A DNA stretch of 10,953 nt from Panacagrimonas sp. (GCA_021773655.1 JAJFJX010000360.1:1-10953), one strand, 5' to 3'. Shown: positions 1-6,495, counted from the stretch's first letter. Notes: generated by a model not told the origin, from the letters alone. Program-made: numbers and translations.

Positions 1-62
1 GCGGACACCCGGAGGCCGATCTGCGACTCGCATGTCGCCATGCTGCGGCCCTGGTCGGTCCG

Positions 63-314
63 CTACCGCCGCCGCACGCGGAAGTCGCCGTAGTCGCCGT
101 AGCCCGGGTGCCAACCCGGGGTACTGTCTGCCAGGCGCAGATAACCGGCAAGGCTCAGGCTTTCGAGCGCATCTGCAAGATATTCCTGGCTCAAGCCAGC
201 GCGACTCCAGGCAGCCATCGACTCGTCCGGGCGCATGCTGCTGCCGGCTCGGATCATGGCCGTGTCGAAGATGTGGTGGAGGGGGTTCCAGAGGGAGGTG
301 GTGGAGATGTTCAT
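63..314 (-). CDS. small unrecognised protein, 83 aa
   Basis: I do not recognise a family. The 83-residue product has no signal peptide or membrane segment. The middle (about residues 40-63, GLSQEYLADALESLSLAGYL) resembles a short helix-turn-helix or winged-helix pair, but this is only a resemblance. The tail is basic (FRVRRR) after a YGDYGD repeat. Reality is supported by an AAGAGG ribosome-binding site 7 nt before the ATG and by a copy of the 34-nt element shared with the two large secreted-protein genes, placed 57 nt upstream exactly as for the 535-aa gene. It follows the 895-aa gene on the same strand but lies beyond a hairpin, so it is probably transcribed separately. A role in regulating or accompanying the surface proteins is a guess from context only. 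Confidence 0.55.
   Translation of the reverse strand: MNISTTSLWNPLHHIFDTAMIRAGSSMRPDESMAAWSRAGLSQEYLADALESLSLAGYLRLADSTPGWHPGYGDYGDFRVRRR
84..120. repeat. 9-bp tandem repeat followed by CCCGGGT palindrome inside small gene
   Basis: GTCGCCGTA occurs twice in tandem (84-92, 93-101), encoding YGDYGD on the minus strand. It is followed directly by a perfect inverted repeat CCCGGGT / ACCCGGG (103-109 and 114-120) with a 4-nt loop. Both sit in the last third of the small gene. They may be a coding coincidence in GC-rich DNA, or a structure near the 3' end of its transcript. Confidence 0.5.
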
Positions 315-371
315 GTCGGGGCCTCTTGGGGTGGTGCGTTGGATCCGGAAAATTCCGGCTTCATTCCTCCC

Positions 372-405
372 TCAAGCGACCAGGGTTTGGACAACCCCTC
401 ACCGG
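372..405 (-). promoter_or_regulatory. shared 34-nt upstream element, copy A
   Basis: Read on the minus strand this begins CCGGTGAGGGG and ends with GGTCGCTTGA. It aligns without gaps to copies B (24 of 34 identical by my count) and C. The two blocks, CCGRTGAGGRG and CGCTT, are separated by 16 nt, the spacing expected of a bipartite promoter. The copy lies 57 nt upstream of the small gene's start codon. An imperfect inverted repeat, GCGACC (376-381) and GGTTCGC (404-410), brackets it. The function is inferred, not known. Confidence 0.55.
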
Positions 406-470
406 TTCGCGGTCCGGCAGGTGGATTGATCGGGTGGTCAGCAGATGCGGGCGGGCACGCGATGGACTTA

Positions 471-499
471 CACGGGACTGACATGGAGTCAGTCCGGTG
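471..499 (-). terminator. strong hairpin 39 nt after the 895-aa gene
   Basis: GGACTGAC (475-482) and GTCAGTCC (488-495) form a perfect 8-bp stem with a 5-nt loop. CAC/GTG adds three more pairs across one mismatch. It lies 39 nt beyond the stop at 538 in the direction of transcription and before the next gene's upstream element, so it probably ends or stabilises the 895-aa transcript. There is no T-tract after the stem, so it is not a textbook intrinsic terminator. Confidence 0.45.
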
Positions 500-537
500 C
501 GGGGACCCACCGCGTGGCCGCCGGCAGATCGGTCGCC

Positions 538-3225
538 TCAGCCGCGAGGCCGACGCCGACGCAGCAGCCTCAGCGCGCCCATCAGGCCGAGCAGGCCCAG
601 GCCGATGCTGCCGCCACCACCACCGCCACCACCGCCCGGGGCCGGCTCGGGTTCAGGCTGCGGTTCCGGTTCCGGGTTGTCGTTGGGGTCGTTGTCGTCG
701 ACCACCGTGACCGTCACCGTGGCCATGGACTGGGTCTGGCCGTCGCTGGCGGTGTAGGTGAAGGTCTCGGTGCCTGCAAAGTTGGCGGCCGGGGTGTAGA
801 GCAGCGCGGTGTTGTCGCCGTTGCGGGTCACCGTGCCGCCGTCGCCGGGAGTGCCGACCGCGGAGATCGTCAGCAGGTCGCCATCCGGATCGACGTCGTT
901 AGCCAGCACTTCGAGCGGGTTGGCGCTGCTGTCCTCGTCGACGGTGGCGGAGTCGTTGGCCGCCACCACGGAGTCGTTCTGCGGCGTCACGGTGACGGTG
1001 ACGGTGGCGCTGTCCATGCCGCCGAAGCCGTCGGAGACGTCGTAGTCGAAGGTCTCGGTGCCGTTGAAGTCGGCGGCCGGGGTGTAGCTGACCATGCCGT
1101 TGCCCAGGCTGGCACTGCCACCGGCAGAGAAGTTGCGCACCGCGGTGACGCTCAGCGCATCGCCGTCGGGATCGACATCGTTGGCGGTCAGGTCGGCCAG
1201 CAGCACGCCGCTGGTGTCCTCGGCCACGGTGGCAGTGTCGTCGGCTGCCACCGGCGGCGAGTTGCCGCCGAGCTCGAAGGCGCCGAGGTCGCAGCGCGGG
1301 GTGCCGTCACGATCACCGTCCTGCGGGCGCGGCGCACCACGCTGATCGGTGGTCAGCACGTTGCCGTCGGCGTCGATGCAGCCGGCCGGATCGCCGCCGT
1401 CCACCGCGGCGCCGTCAAAGGCCAGCGAGGCATGGGTCAGCGTGGGCCCGCCGTTGTCGGCCAGCGCGGCAAGGCCGGCATCGGTGGTGACGGTGTTGGC
1501 GGTGCCCGCGGGTGCGATGGTGGCCAGGAATTCGCAGCCGGCGGTGTCGAGCACGTTGAAGCCGTTGGTGCTCAGGTCGGTGCCACCGCCGATGCCGCAG
1601 TCATCCGCGCCGTTGTTGCCGGACACGATGCTGTTGTTGACGGTGAGCGCCTGGTCGGCACCAAAGAACGCCAGGCCGGAGATGTCCGGTGCGACGTTGG
1701 CGGTCACCGTGCTGCTGAACAGCGACAGGGTCGAGCCGCCGAAGTCGAACCCGCCACCAGCGACGTTGGCGCGGTTGCCGGAGACCGTGGTGTTGACCAG
1801 GTTCACCGTGGCGCCCGAGACCGCCGAGATGGCGCCGCCAAACTCGGCGGTGTTGCCGGTGCTGGCGCTGTCGCCGCCGATCAGGCTGCGGGTGAGCGTG
1901 AGCGTGGCGTTGTCGACCCGGATACCGCCGCCGCCGCTGTTGTTGTCCCGCGACAGATTTCCGCTGACGGTCGAGCCGGTGATCGTGACGGTGGACCCAT
2001 TGCGCACAAACATTCCGCCGCCGGCTTGGCCAGCGGTGTTGTCGCGCACAGTGCTGCCGTCAATCTGCGCGGTGCTGTTGTTGTCGATGACCACACCGCC
2101 GCCGGATGCATTGGTCGCGGCGTTGCCCTGAAACAGCGAGGCGCCAGCGATGTTCACCGCCGCACCTGCGGCCACATGCAGACCACCACCATCGATGCCG
2201 GCGGTGTTGTCACCAAAGGTGACGCCAACCAGGTTGGCGGTATGGGGCTGGCCATCGGTCTGGCCGGAAACGCAGGCGCCGCCGCCGTTGTTCTCTGCGC
2301 TGTTGTCCGACACCACGGTGCCGGTTCCAAGATTGGTCAGGGGCCCCGCCAGTCGCAGGCCACCGCAAAAGACGGCACTGTTGCTGTCGATGCTGGCGCC
2401 TTCGATGTTCACCACCAGCGCAGTGGGTTCGGCATGCACGCCGCCGCCGACGAGCGCGCTGTTGTTGTCGATGCGGGTGCCATTGCGCAGGGTCACCGAA
2501 GCGGCCTGGAGCACGCGCAGGCCGCCGCCGACGGCCTCGTCGCTCCCGGGGACGGGTTGGGTGTGGTTGTCGGTGATGCGGATGTTGTCGAGCACCACGT
2601 TCGCACCCGCTGCAAACACGCCGATTCCCGCGGCGTTGTTTCCGTTCGGCGCTCCCGCCGCCAGACGGCCGCCGGTGACGGTGAGGTCGCTCAGGGTGAC
2701 CTCGCCGTTGGCGGCCTGGATGTCGAACACGCGGTTGTTGATCGAATTGGGTCCATCGCCGCCCGCGGTGATGATGGTGGACGCAGGGCCGGCGCCGTCG
2801 ATCACCACGCTGCGAGTCAGCAGCAGGTCACCGGAGTTGGCACCGTCACCCGGTACGCCCGGGAGAGTCAGCGCAAACGTCCCCGCCGGCAGGTTGATGG
2901 TGTCGAACGGATCGGTGGGATCCACCGGGTCGAATTCGGTCAGACATTCGCCATTGGCGAAGGCCGCCGGGGCGCCGACGCCCACGTTCACCGCCGTGGC
3001 CTGGGTGTTGACCACGATCACCGCCTCGCGCAGCGAGCAGAAGCCGTCGAAGGCGACGGCGTCCAGGGGCGTGTCGACCACCAGCGTGGCGGCCTGTGCG
3101 CTGCCCAGCCCCAGACCCAGCAGGGAAACCGCCGCCGCCAGGCGGGTGCGCCGGAACGGCAGGGTGGATGATTGCGGGTCACTGGTCGTGGTGTGTGTGC
3201 GGCTTCGAAGGGGTCGCTTCTTCAT
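538..3225 (-). CDS. secreted beta-helix surface protein with CSLREA, choice-of-anchor Q, two cadherin-like repeats and GlyGly-CTERM-like tail
   Basis: This 895-residue exported protein is probably exposed on the cell surface. Residues 1-45 are a long signal peptide: a basic n-region containing FRRTR, a hydrophobic stretch 29-42, and AQA before the cleavage point. CSLREA-type sequence follows at 63-68. Residues about 130-560 are Asn/Gly/Ser-rich repeats of the right-handed parallel beta-helix kind (many SGN, DNTA and GGG turns). The choice-of-anchor Q signature runs from NGGPTLTHA (591) through DQRGAPRP (627) to CDLGAFE (645-651). Two cadherin-like (tandem-95 type) repeats lie at about 657-748 and 752-841, each with an NDVDPDGD motif that may bind calcium. 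A Pro/Glu linker (849-863), nine glycines, a short membrane segment (873-887) and RRRR end the protein, as in rhombosortase (GlyGly-CTERM) substrates. The ATG has GGGAG 7 nt upstream, and no other early Met exists. Ligand or function is unknown; adhesion is plausible. Confidence 0.9.
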   Translation of the reverse strand: MKKRPLRSRTHTTTSDPQSSTLPFRRTRLAAAVSLLGLGLGSAQAATLVVDTPLDAVAFDGFCSLREAVIVVNTQATAVNVGVGAPAAFANGECLTEFDPVDPTDPFDTINLPAGTFALTLPGVPGDGANSGDLLLTRSVVIDGAGPASTIITAGGDGPNSINNRVFDIQAANGEVTLSDLTVTGGRLAAGAPNGNNAAGIGVFAAGANVVLDNIRITDNHTQPVPGSDEAVGGGLRVLQAASVTLRNGTRIDNNSALVGGGVHAEPTALVVNIEGASIDSNSAVFCGGLRLAGPLTNLGTGTVVSDNSAENNGGGACVSGQTDGQPHTANLVGVTFGDNTAGIDGGGLHVAAGAAVNIAGASLFQGNAATNASGGGVVIDNNSTAQIDGSTVRDNTAGQAGGGMFVRNGSTVTITGSTVSGNLSRDNNSGGGGIRVDNATLTLTRSLIGGDSASTGNTAEFGGAISAVSGATVNLVNTTVSGNRANVAGGGFDFGGSTLSLFSSTVTANVAPDISGLAFFGADQALTVNNSIVSGNNGADDCGIGGGTDLSTNGFNVLDTAGCEFLATIAPAGTANTVTTDAGLAALADNGGPTLTHASLAFDGAAVDGGDPAGCIDADGNVLTTDQRGAPRPQDGDRDGTPRCDLGAFELGGNSPPVAADDTATVAEDTSGVLLADLTANDVDPDGDALSVTAVRNFSAGGSASLGNGMVSYTPAADFNGTETFDYDVSDGFGGMDSATVTVTVTPQNDSVVAANDSATVDEDSSANPLEVLANDVDPDGDLLTISAVGTPGDGGTVTRNGDNTALLYTPAANFAGTETFTYTASDGQTQSMATVTVTVVDDNDPNDNPEPEPQPEPEPAPGGGGGGGGGSIGLGLLGLMGALRLLRRRRPRG

Positions 3226-3291
3226 TCAGGTACTCCCGATTCATGAGGATGGAAAGCTCGGCCCGCCACGAAATGTGAGGGGCTTACCTAA

Positions 3292-3325
3292 ACAAGCGAC
3301 CGTGTAGCGGCAAACCCCTCATCGG
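3292..3325 (-). promoter_or_regulatory. shared 34-nt upstream element, copy B
   Basis: This copy lies 66 nt before the start of the 895-aa gene. On the minus strand it starts CCGATGAGGGGTTTG and ends CGGTCGCTTGT. It is bracketed by a perfect 7-bp inverted repeat (GCGACCG 3296-3302, CGGTCGC 3323-3329, 20 nt apart). A second inverted repeat pairs its TGAGGGG with sequence further downstream (CCCCTCA at 3315-3321, TGAGGGG at 3276-3282, as read on the plus strand), so the leader RNA could fold if transcription starts upstream of it. Either a bipartite promoter/operator or a structured leader would fit. Confidence 0.55.
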
Positions 3326-3371
3326 TCGCCGAACATCGCATTGATCGGGGAACCACCGAGACTCGAATCGA

Positions 3372-3407
3372 CGGATGCCGGATGCGGGACACAGGAACCG
3401 GCATCCG
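3372..3407. repeat. 10-bp perfect inverted repeat between the two large secreted-protein genes
   Basis: CGGATGCCGG (3372-3381) and CCGGCATCCG (3398-3407) are perfect complements with a 16-nt loop. It lies between the terminator of the 535-aa gene and the upstream element of the 895-aa gene. It could be a second, backup transcription-stopping hairpin or an upstream regulatory palindrome. Confidence 0.5.
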
Positions 3408-3420
3408 AGACCCGGGGCCG

Positions 3421-3458
3421 AAAACGGAACGGCCCCGGAGCTCTCGCCCCGGGGCCGT
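3421..3458 (-). terminator. intrinsic terminator of the 535-aa gene
   Basis: Read on the minus strand, ACGGCCCCGG (3458-3449) pairs with CCGGGGCCGT (3438-3429) around a 10-nt loop, and the stem is followed by the T-rich run TTCCGTTTT. It begins about 50 nt after the stop codon. A third copy of the same block (CGGCCCCGG, minus strand of 3412-3420) can compete for the second arm to form an alternative 9-bp hairpin. Confidence 0.7.
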
Positions 3459-3508
3459 CGGCTTGCATCGATGCGCTGTGCTGGCGTCGCCAGCGTCCCG
3501 CAGACGCT

Positions 3509-5116
3509 TCAGAGCCCTCCGCCCAGCAACCCGCTCTGGCCCTCGCTCGCGTCCCAGGTGTCGTCGCCGTCGAACGTGGCGGTGTAGCCCAGGTTGAGCA
3601 GGCTGTTGAGCAGGGTCAGCGGCTGGGCCACGCAGCTGGCCATGCCGTCGGCATCGCTCACGGCTTCGCACAGCGCGGTCTGGCCCGCCGAGAAACGCAC
3701 GGTCAGACCCTGCACCGACAATCCGCCCGGGTTGGTGATGCGGGCACTGGCGGTGACCTGCTGGCGCAGGCGCAGACCCTGGCGCACCAGCGTCTGCACC
3801 AGCGGCAGGACTTCCAGTCGCGTCGGGCCGCCGAACTCGTAGGCGCCGATGTCGCAGCCGGCGCCGCGCGGACGGCTCACGCCGCGCTGGTCGGTGGCCG
3901 GATCGCCCTGCGCGCAGGACTCGGCAGGAATCGCGTCGATGGCCGGGCTGCCCGCCACCAGCGCATGGGTCTGGGTGCTGCCGCCGTTGCTGGCCAGCGG
4001 GGCGAGGATGGCGTCGATGCCTACGGTCGGGACGATGTCGGTGACATCGAGGTCGTACATGCCCCACAGTTTTTCGATGCCTGCATTTCCGTTCACCCCG
4101 ATGAGGTTGTTCCGGCTCCGCGTCACGGCACTCAGCGCGACCGTGATCTCTGCGGATTCCGGCGACGTGTTGCCCGCAATCAGGTTGCGTTCCAGTTCTG
4201 CCTGGGCACCGAACAAAAGCAGACCGCTCGGTGAGCGTTCGGTGCGATTGCCAGTGATCGTGTTGTCGAGCAGCCGCACTCGGCCAAATACGATCAGACC
4301 GCCACCGTTAATGGCTTCATTGCCAGAGAACGTGGACGTGCTGATCAGCGCCTCGCGTGGCGGAACCCCGTCGCGCTCCTGATTGAACACCGCCAGTGCC
4401 CCGGAAGAATCGGACGTTCGATTGCCGCTGAAGGTGCTGTCCTCGATGCGGACCTGGGCATCGCTGACATGGACGCCAGCACCTCTGTCACTCGCCGTGT
4501 TGTCGATGACCTGCGCCTGCAGCAGGGTCAGGCTGCCGGCCGGAGCCGATTCTGGACCGACAAAGCGGATGGCACCGCCCCCGCCTGGCAGTTCCGGTGC
4601 CGCGTTACCGCGCAGCGTGGTGCGCTGGAGGCTCAGGCTCTCGTCGGCGTTGCGGCTGACAAACAGGATGCCGCCGCCGCCGAATTCGTTGGCGATGCCG
4701 CCTTCGAGGGTCAGATCGAGGATGCTCAGCGACACGGTCGGCTCATGGATGCCGGCGGCAAGGAGCAGGCGCGCGGGCGGTGCGCCCTCGGCACGGCGCA
4801 CGGTGGCGCCTCTGCCGATGATGAGCAGCGCCTCGCGAATGGGCGGTGTGGCCACCGCGCCGTAATCCACGGTCAGGAACGCGCCCGACAGCTCGTGCAC
4901 GCTGTTGTGCTCCAGCACGATGGCATCGCGCCCCGGCTCACCGGCCGGGCAGCTGCCGTGTGCGGCATTGGCATTGGCCGCGATAATGGCGTCTTCCAGC
5001 GTGCAGCCATTGGGACCAACATCGATCTGGGCAGCGTGGACCGGCGCAGTGGCCAGCATGAGAAGGCCGGCGGCCAGCGGGGCCAGGTGGCGCGGAATGT
5101 CTGTCTTGACTTGCAT
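3509..5116 (-). CDS. secreted choice-of-anchor Q beta-helix protein with C-terminal Ig-like domain
   Basis: This 535-residue exported protein resembles the 895-aa neighbour but has no anchor. Residues 1-28 are a signal peptide (hydrophobic 11-25, then VHA before the cut). A degenerate CSLREA-like segment, GCTLEDAIIAANAN, lies at 37-50. Residues about 95-345 are right-handed beta-helix repeats with SGN, TGN and GGG turns. The choice-of-anchor Q signature follows: NGGSTQTHAL (377), DQRGVSRPR (409) and CDIGAYE (421-427). Residues 432-525 look like a bacterial Ig-like domain ending YTATFDGDDTW. The protein stops at LLGGGL without a membrane segment or Arg cluster, so it is probably released or periplasmic. 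The ATG has GGGAG 7 nt upstream. It has its own upstream element and terminator, so it is a unit separate from the next gene. The biological role is unknown. Confidence 0.88.
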   Translation of the reverse strand: MQVKTDIPRHLAPLAAGLLMLATAPVHAAQIDVGPNGCTLEDAIIAANANAAHGSCPAGEPGRDAIVLEHNSVHELSGAFLTVDYGAVATPPIREALLIIGRGATVRRAEGAPPARLLLAAGIHEPTVSLSILDLTLEGGIANEFGGGGILFVSRNADESLSLQRTTLRGNAAPELPGGGGAIRFVGPESAPAGSLTLLQAQVIDNTASDRGAGVHVSDAQVRIEDSTFSGNRTSDSSGALAVFNQERDGVPPREALISTSTFSGNEAINGGGLIVFGRVRLLDNTITGNRTERSPSGLLLFGAQAELERNLIAGNTSPESAEITVALSAVTRSRNNLIGVNGNAGIEKLWGMYDLDVTDIVPTVGIDAILAPLASNGGSTQTHALVAGSPAIDAIPAESCAQGDPATDQRGVSRPRGAGCDIGAYEFGGPTRLEVLPLVQTLVRQGLRLRQQVTASARITNPGGLSVQGLTVRFSAGQTALCEAVSDADGMASCVAQPLTLLNSLLNLGYTATFDGDDTWDASEGQSGLLGGGL

Positions 5117-5173
5117 GGGTGTTCTCCCTCGAAGATGGCGTTGCGGGTGCGCGGAAATTCGGCCCCGTAATCC

Positions 5174-5207
5174 TTAAGCGCCGTGAGTGGACGAATCTCC
5201 TCATCGG
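5174..5207 (-). promoter_or_regulatory. shared 34-nt upstream element, copy C
   Basis: This copy lies 57 nt before the start of the 535-aa gene. On the minus strand it begins CCGATGAGGAG and ends GGCGCTTAA, matching copy B at 19 of 34 positions by my count, with both end blocks kept. A perfect inverted repeat, CGCCG (5179-5183) and CGGCG (5205-5209), brackets it in the same place as the GCGACCG repeat of copy B, but with different bases. That pattern hints that the pairing, not the exact sequence, is conserved. Confidence 0.5.
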
Positions 5208-5225
5208 CGGATGATTCGGGGTCCG

Positions 5226-5329
5226 GTAGGGCGGGCCGCGCCCGCCGTCAGACGGTGGTTGGCAAACCGATCTCTGTACCTCGGCCGAGCGCCGGTGCAG
5301 CCAAAGCTGGCGGCCACGGGTCGCCCTAC
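5226..5329. repeat. MITE-like intergenic repeat with inverted ends
   Basis: The element starts GTAGGGCGGGCC and ends with the imperfect inverse GGTCGCCCTAC (5319-5329), about 104 bp in all. Its left end also folds on itself (GGCGGGC / GCCCGCC). The first 40 nt recur at 5348-5387 with about 35 of 40 identical. Repeats with this head are, from memory, common between genes of Xanthomonadales relatives. It has no coding capacity and lies just upstream of element C. Confidence 0.6.
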
Positions 5330-5347
5330 GGGGGCTGGATTGCGTGC

Positions 5348-5387
5348 GTAGGCCGGTCCGCGCCCGCCGTCGAACGGTGGTTGGCCA
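5348..5387. repeat. partial second copy of the intergenic repeat
   Basis: This 40-nt stretch matches the head of the repeat at 5226-5265, including the shared block ACGGTGGTTGGC, with about five differences. The copy ends where recognisable monooxygenase coding sequence begins, so it forms one border of that gene remnant. Confidence 0.6.
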
Positions 5388-5679
5388 CGTAGGCGCGGTT
5401 GAGGTTCAGGCTCATCGGAATCATGAAGCCACGTTCGCCGGCCAGCTTGAGCGTGCCCTCACCCTTGCTCCGGCCCGCCACGGCAATCGGCGGATTCGGT
5501 TGCTGCAGGGACTTCGGTCGCGGGCGCAATAGCTGGAATGACCACGCCGGCAGGTTCACCCGCCAGTTCTTGCCGTTGTATTCGAACGGCTCCGGTGAGG
5601 CCCACAGCCGCAGGATGTTGTCCGGCGCCTCGCGTTTCATGTCGCGATTGACGCCGGACATGCCGCCGACCTTGAACAT
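5382..5679 (-). pseudogene. remnant of LLM-class (luciferase-like) flavin-dependent oxidoreductase
   Basis: About 100 codons resemble the middle of LLM-class flavin monooxygenases. Recognisable segments, in order, are NILRLWASPEPFEYNGKNW, VNLPAWSFQLLRP, LQQPNPPIAVAG and TLKLAGERGF, then PMSLNLNRAYVANH. Intact family members are usually about 330-370 residues; both the N-terminal flavin-barrel part and the C-terminal third are missing. The reading frame continues past the homology into the neighbouring repeat, giving an unrelated RSTAGADRP tail. I see no convincing ribosome-binding site or upstream part of the gene. It lies just downstream of the aldolase gene on the same strand, so the two may once have been cotranscribed. 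Almost certainly non-functional. Confidence 0.7.
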
Positions 5680-5702
5680 CTGCCGGTCGTCAGCCAGCCG
5701 GC

Positions 5703-5718
5703 CAGTGAGCCAGTGAGC
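5703..5718. repeat. 8-bp tandem duplication after the aldolase stop
   Basis: CAGTGAGC is repeated twice in tandem, within a low-complexity run of AGCC/GGCC words between the aldolase stop and the oxidoreductase remnant. It is probably a scar of the rearrangement that removed the rest of the remnant gene. Confidence 0.5.
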
Positions 5719-5721
5719 CGG

Positions 5722-6495
5722 TCAGTCCCGATAACCCGGATTTCGCCTTTCCAGCCGCCGCAGCAGGCCCGGCCAGGCCAGCAGGCCGAACTGGCCGCGC
5801 GTGACCATTTCGATCTGCTCGTCGATGGTGTCCAGCACCTGGGCCGGCACCGCGTTGAGTTCGCCGCCGTGGCCGGTGGCGCGCACCTGGATCATGCAGG
5901 CGGCCTCCAGAAAGTACATGCGCATGAAGGCATCCGCGCAGTTCTTTCCCATGGTCAGCAAGCCATGGTTGCGCAGCATCATCGTCCACTTGTCGCCGAG
6001 GTCGGCCACCAGGCGCGGCTTTTCGTCCTCGTACAGCGCAATGCCTTCGTAGTCGTGATAGGCCAGCGAGGCGCCGGCGATGATCGCGGTCTGCGAAAGC
6101 GGCAGCAGGCCGTCCTTCTGTGCCGACACCGCCACGCCGTTGATCGAATGGGTGTGCATCACGCAAACCACGTCCTCGCGTGCCTGGTGGATGGCACTGT
6201 GGATGGTGAAGCCGGCCGGGTTGATGTCGTAGGGAGAGTCCATCACCTTGCGGCCCTGCAGGTCGATCTTGACCAGCGACGAGGCGGTGATCTCGTCGAA
6301 CATCCAGCCGTAGGGATTGATCAGGAAATGATGTTCTGGGCCGGGGACGCGCGCCGAGATGTGGGTGAAGACCAGATCGTCCCAGCCGTAGGACGCGACC
6401 AGTCGGTAGGCAGCCGCGAGGTCCACGCGCAGCTCCCATTCTTCACTGGAAACCTGGTCGCGGACCGGGTGGCCGGGCGGGATGACGGCGTTCAT
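5722..6495 (-). CDS. class II aldolase/adducin family protein
   Basis: This 257-residue cytoplasmic protein belongs to the class II (zinc-dependent) aldolase/adducin family. It is close in pattern to the adducin head domain: INPAGFTIHSAIHQARED (91-108), VMHTHSINGVAVSAQKDG (112-129), then AYHDYEGI (145-152) and LRNHGLLTMG (174-183). The metal-ligand histidines of the aldolases are present (H114 and H116 in HTH, H177 in RNHG). The usual catalytic Glu region of fuculose-phosphate aldolase reads GFTIH instead, as in adducins, so the reaction and substrate cannot be named. The start at 6495 is chosen because AGGAG lies 6 nt upstream; an open frame runs back to 6582 but lacks such a site. It is divergent from the methyltransferase gene, and its 3' neighbour is a dead oxidoreductase. 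Confidence 0.88.
   Translation of the reverse strand: MNAVIPPGHPVRDQVSSEEWELRVDLAAAYRLVASYGWDDLVFTHISARVPGPEHHFLINPYGWMFDEITASSLVKIDLQGRKVMDSPYDINPAGFTIHSAIHQAREDVVCVMHTHSINGVAVSAQKDGLLPLSQTAIIAGASLAYHDYEGIALYEDEKPRLVADLGDKWTMMLRNHGLLTMGKNCADAFMRMYFLEAACMIQVRATGHGGELNAVPAQVLDTIDEQIEMVTRGQFGLLAWPGLLRRLERRNPGYRD

Noticed and set aside
1..62. Possible start of another minus-strand gene (ATG at 33 or 41)
   Set aside because: Only 11-13 codons are visible, with no clear ribosome-binding site and no recognisable sequence. Nothing can be called in these 62 nt.
372..405. Known riboswitch (c-di-GMP type I or cobalamin) as the explanation of the shared element
   Set aside because: The conserved cores of those riboswitches are absent, and only about 34 nt are shared.
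445..3171. A 908-codon plus-strand open frame opposite the 895-aa gene
   Set aside because: It mirrors the coding region on the other strand. Its translation is low-complexity, rich in V, G, A and H, and matches no family. The minus-strand frame has a signal peptide, domains and a good ribosome-binding site.
3372..3458. CRISPR-like clustering of short repeats between the two large genes
   Set aside because: The repeats are inverted pairs with no regular spacing or spacer pattern. They are explained by a terminator and a second hairpin.
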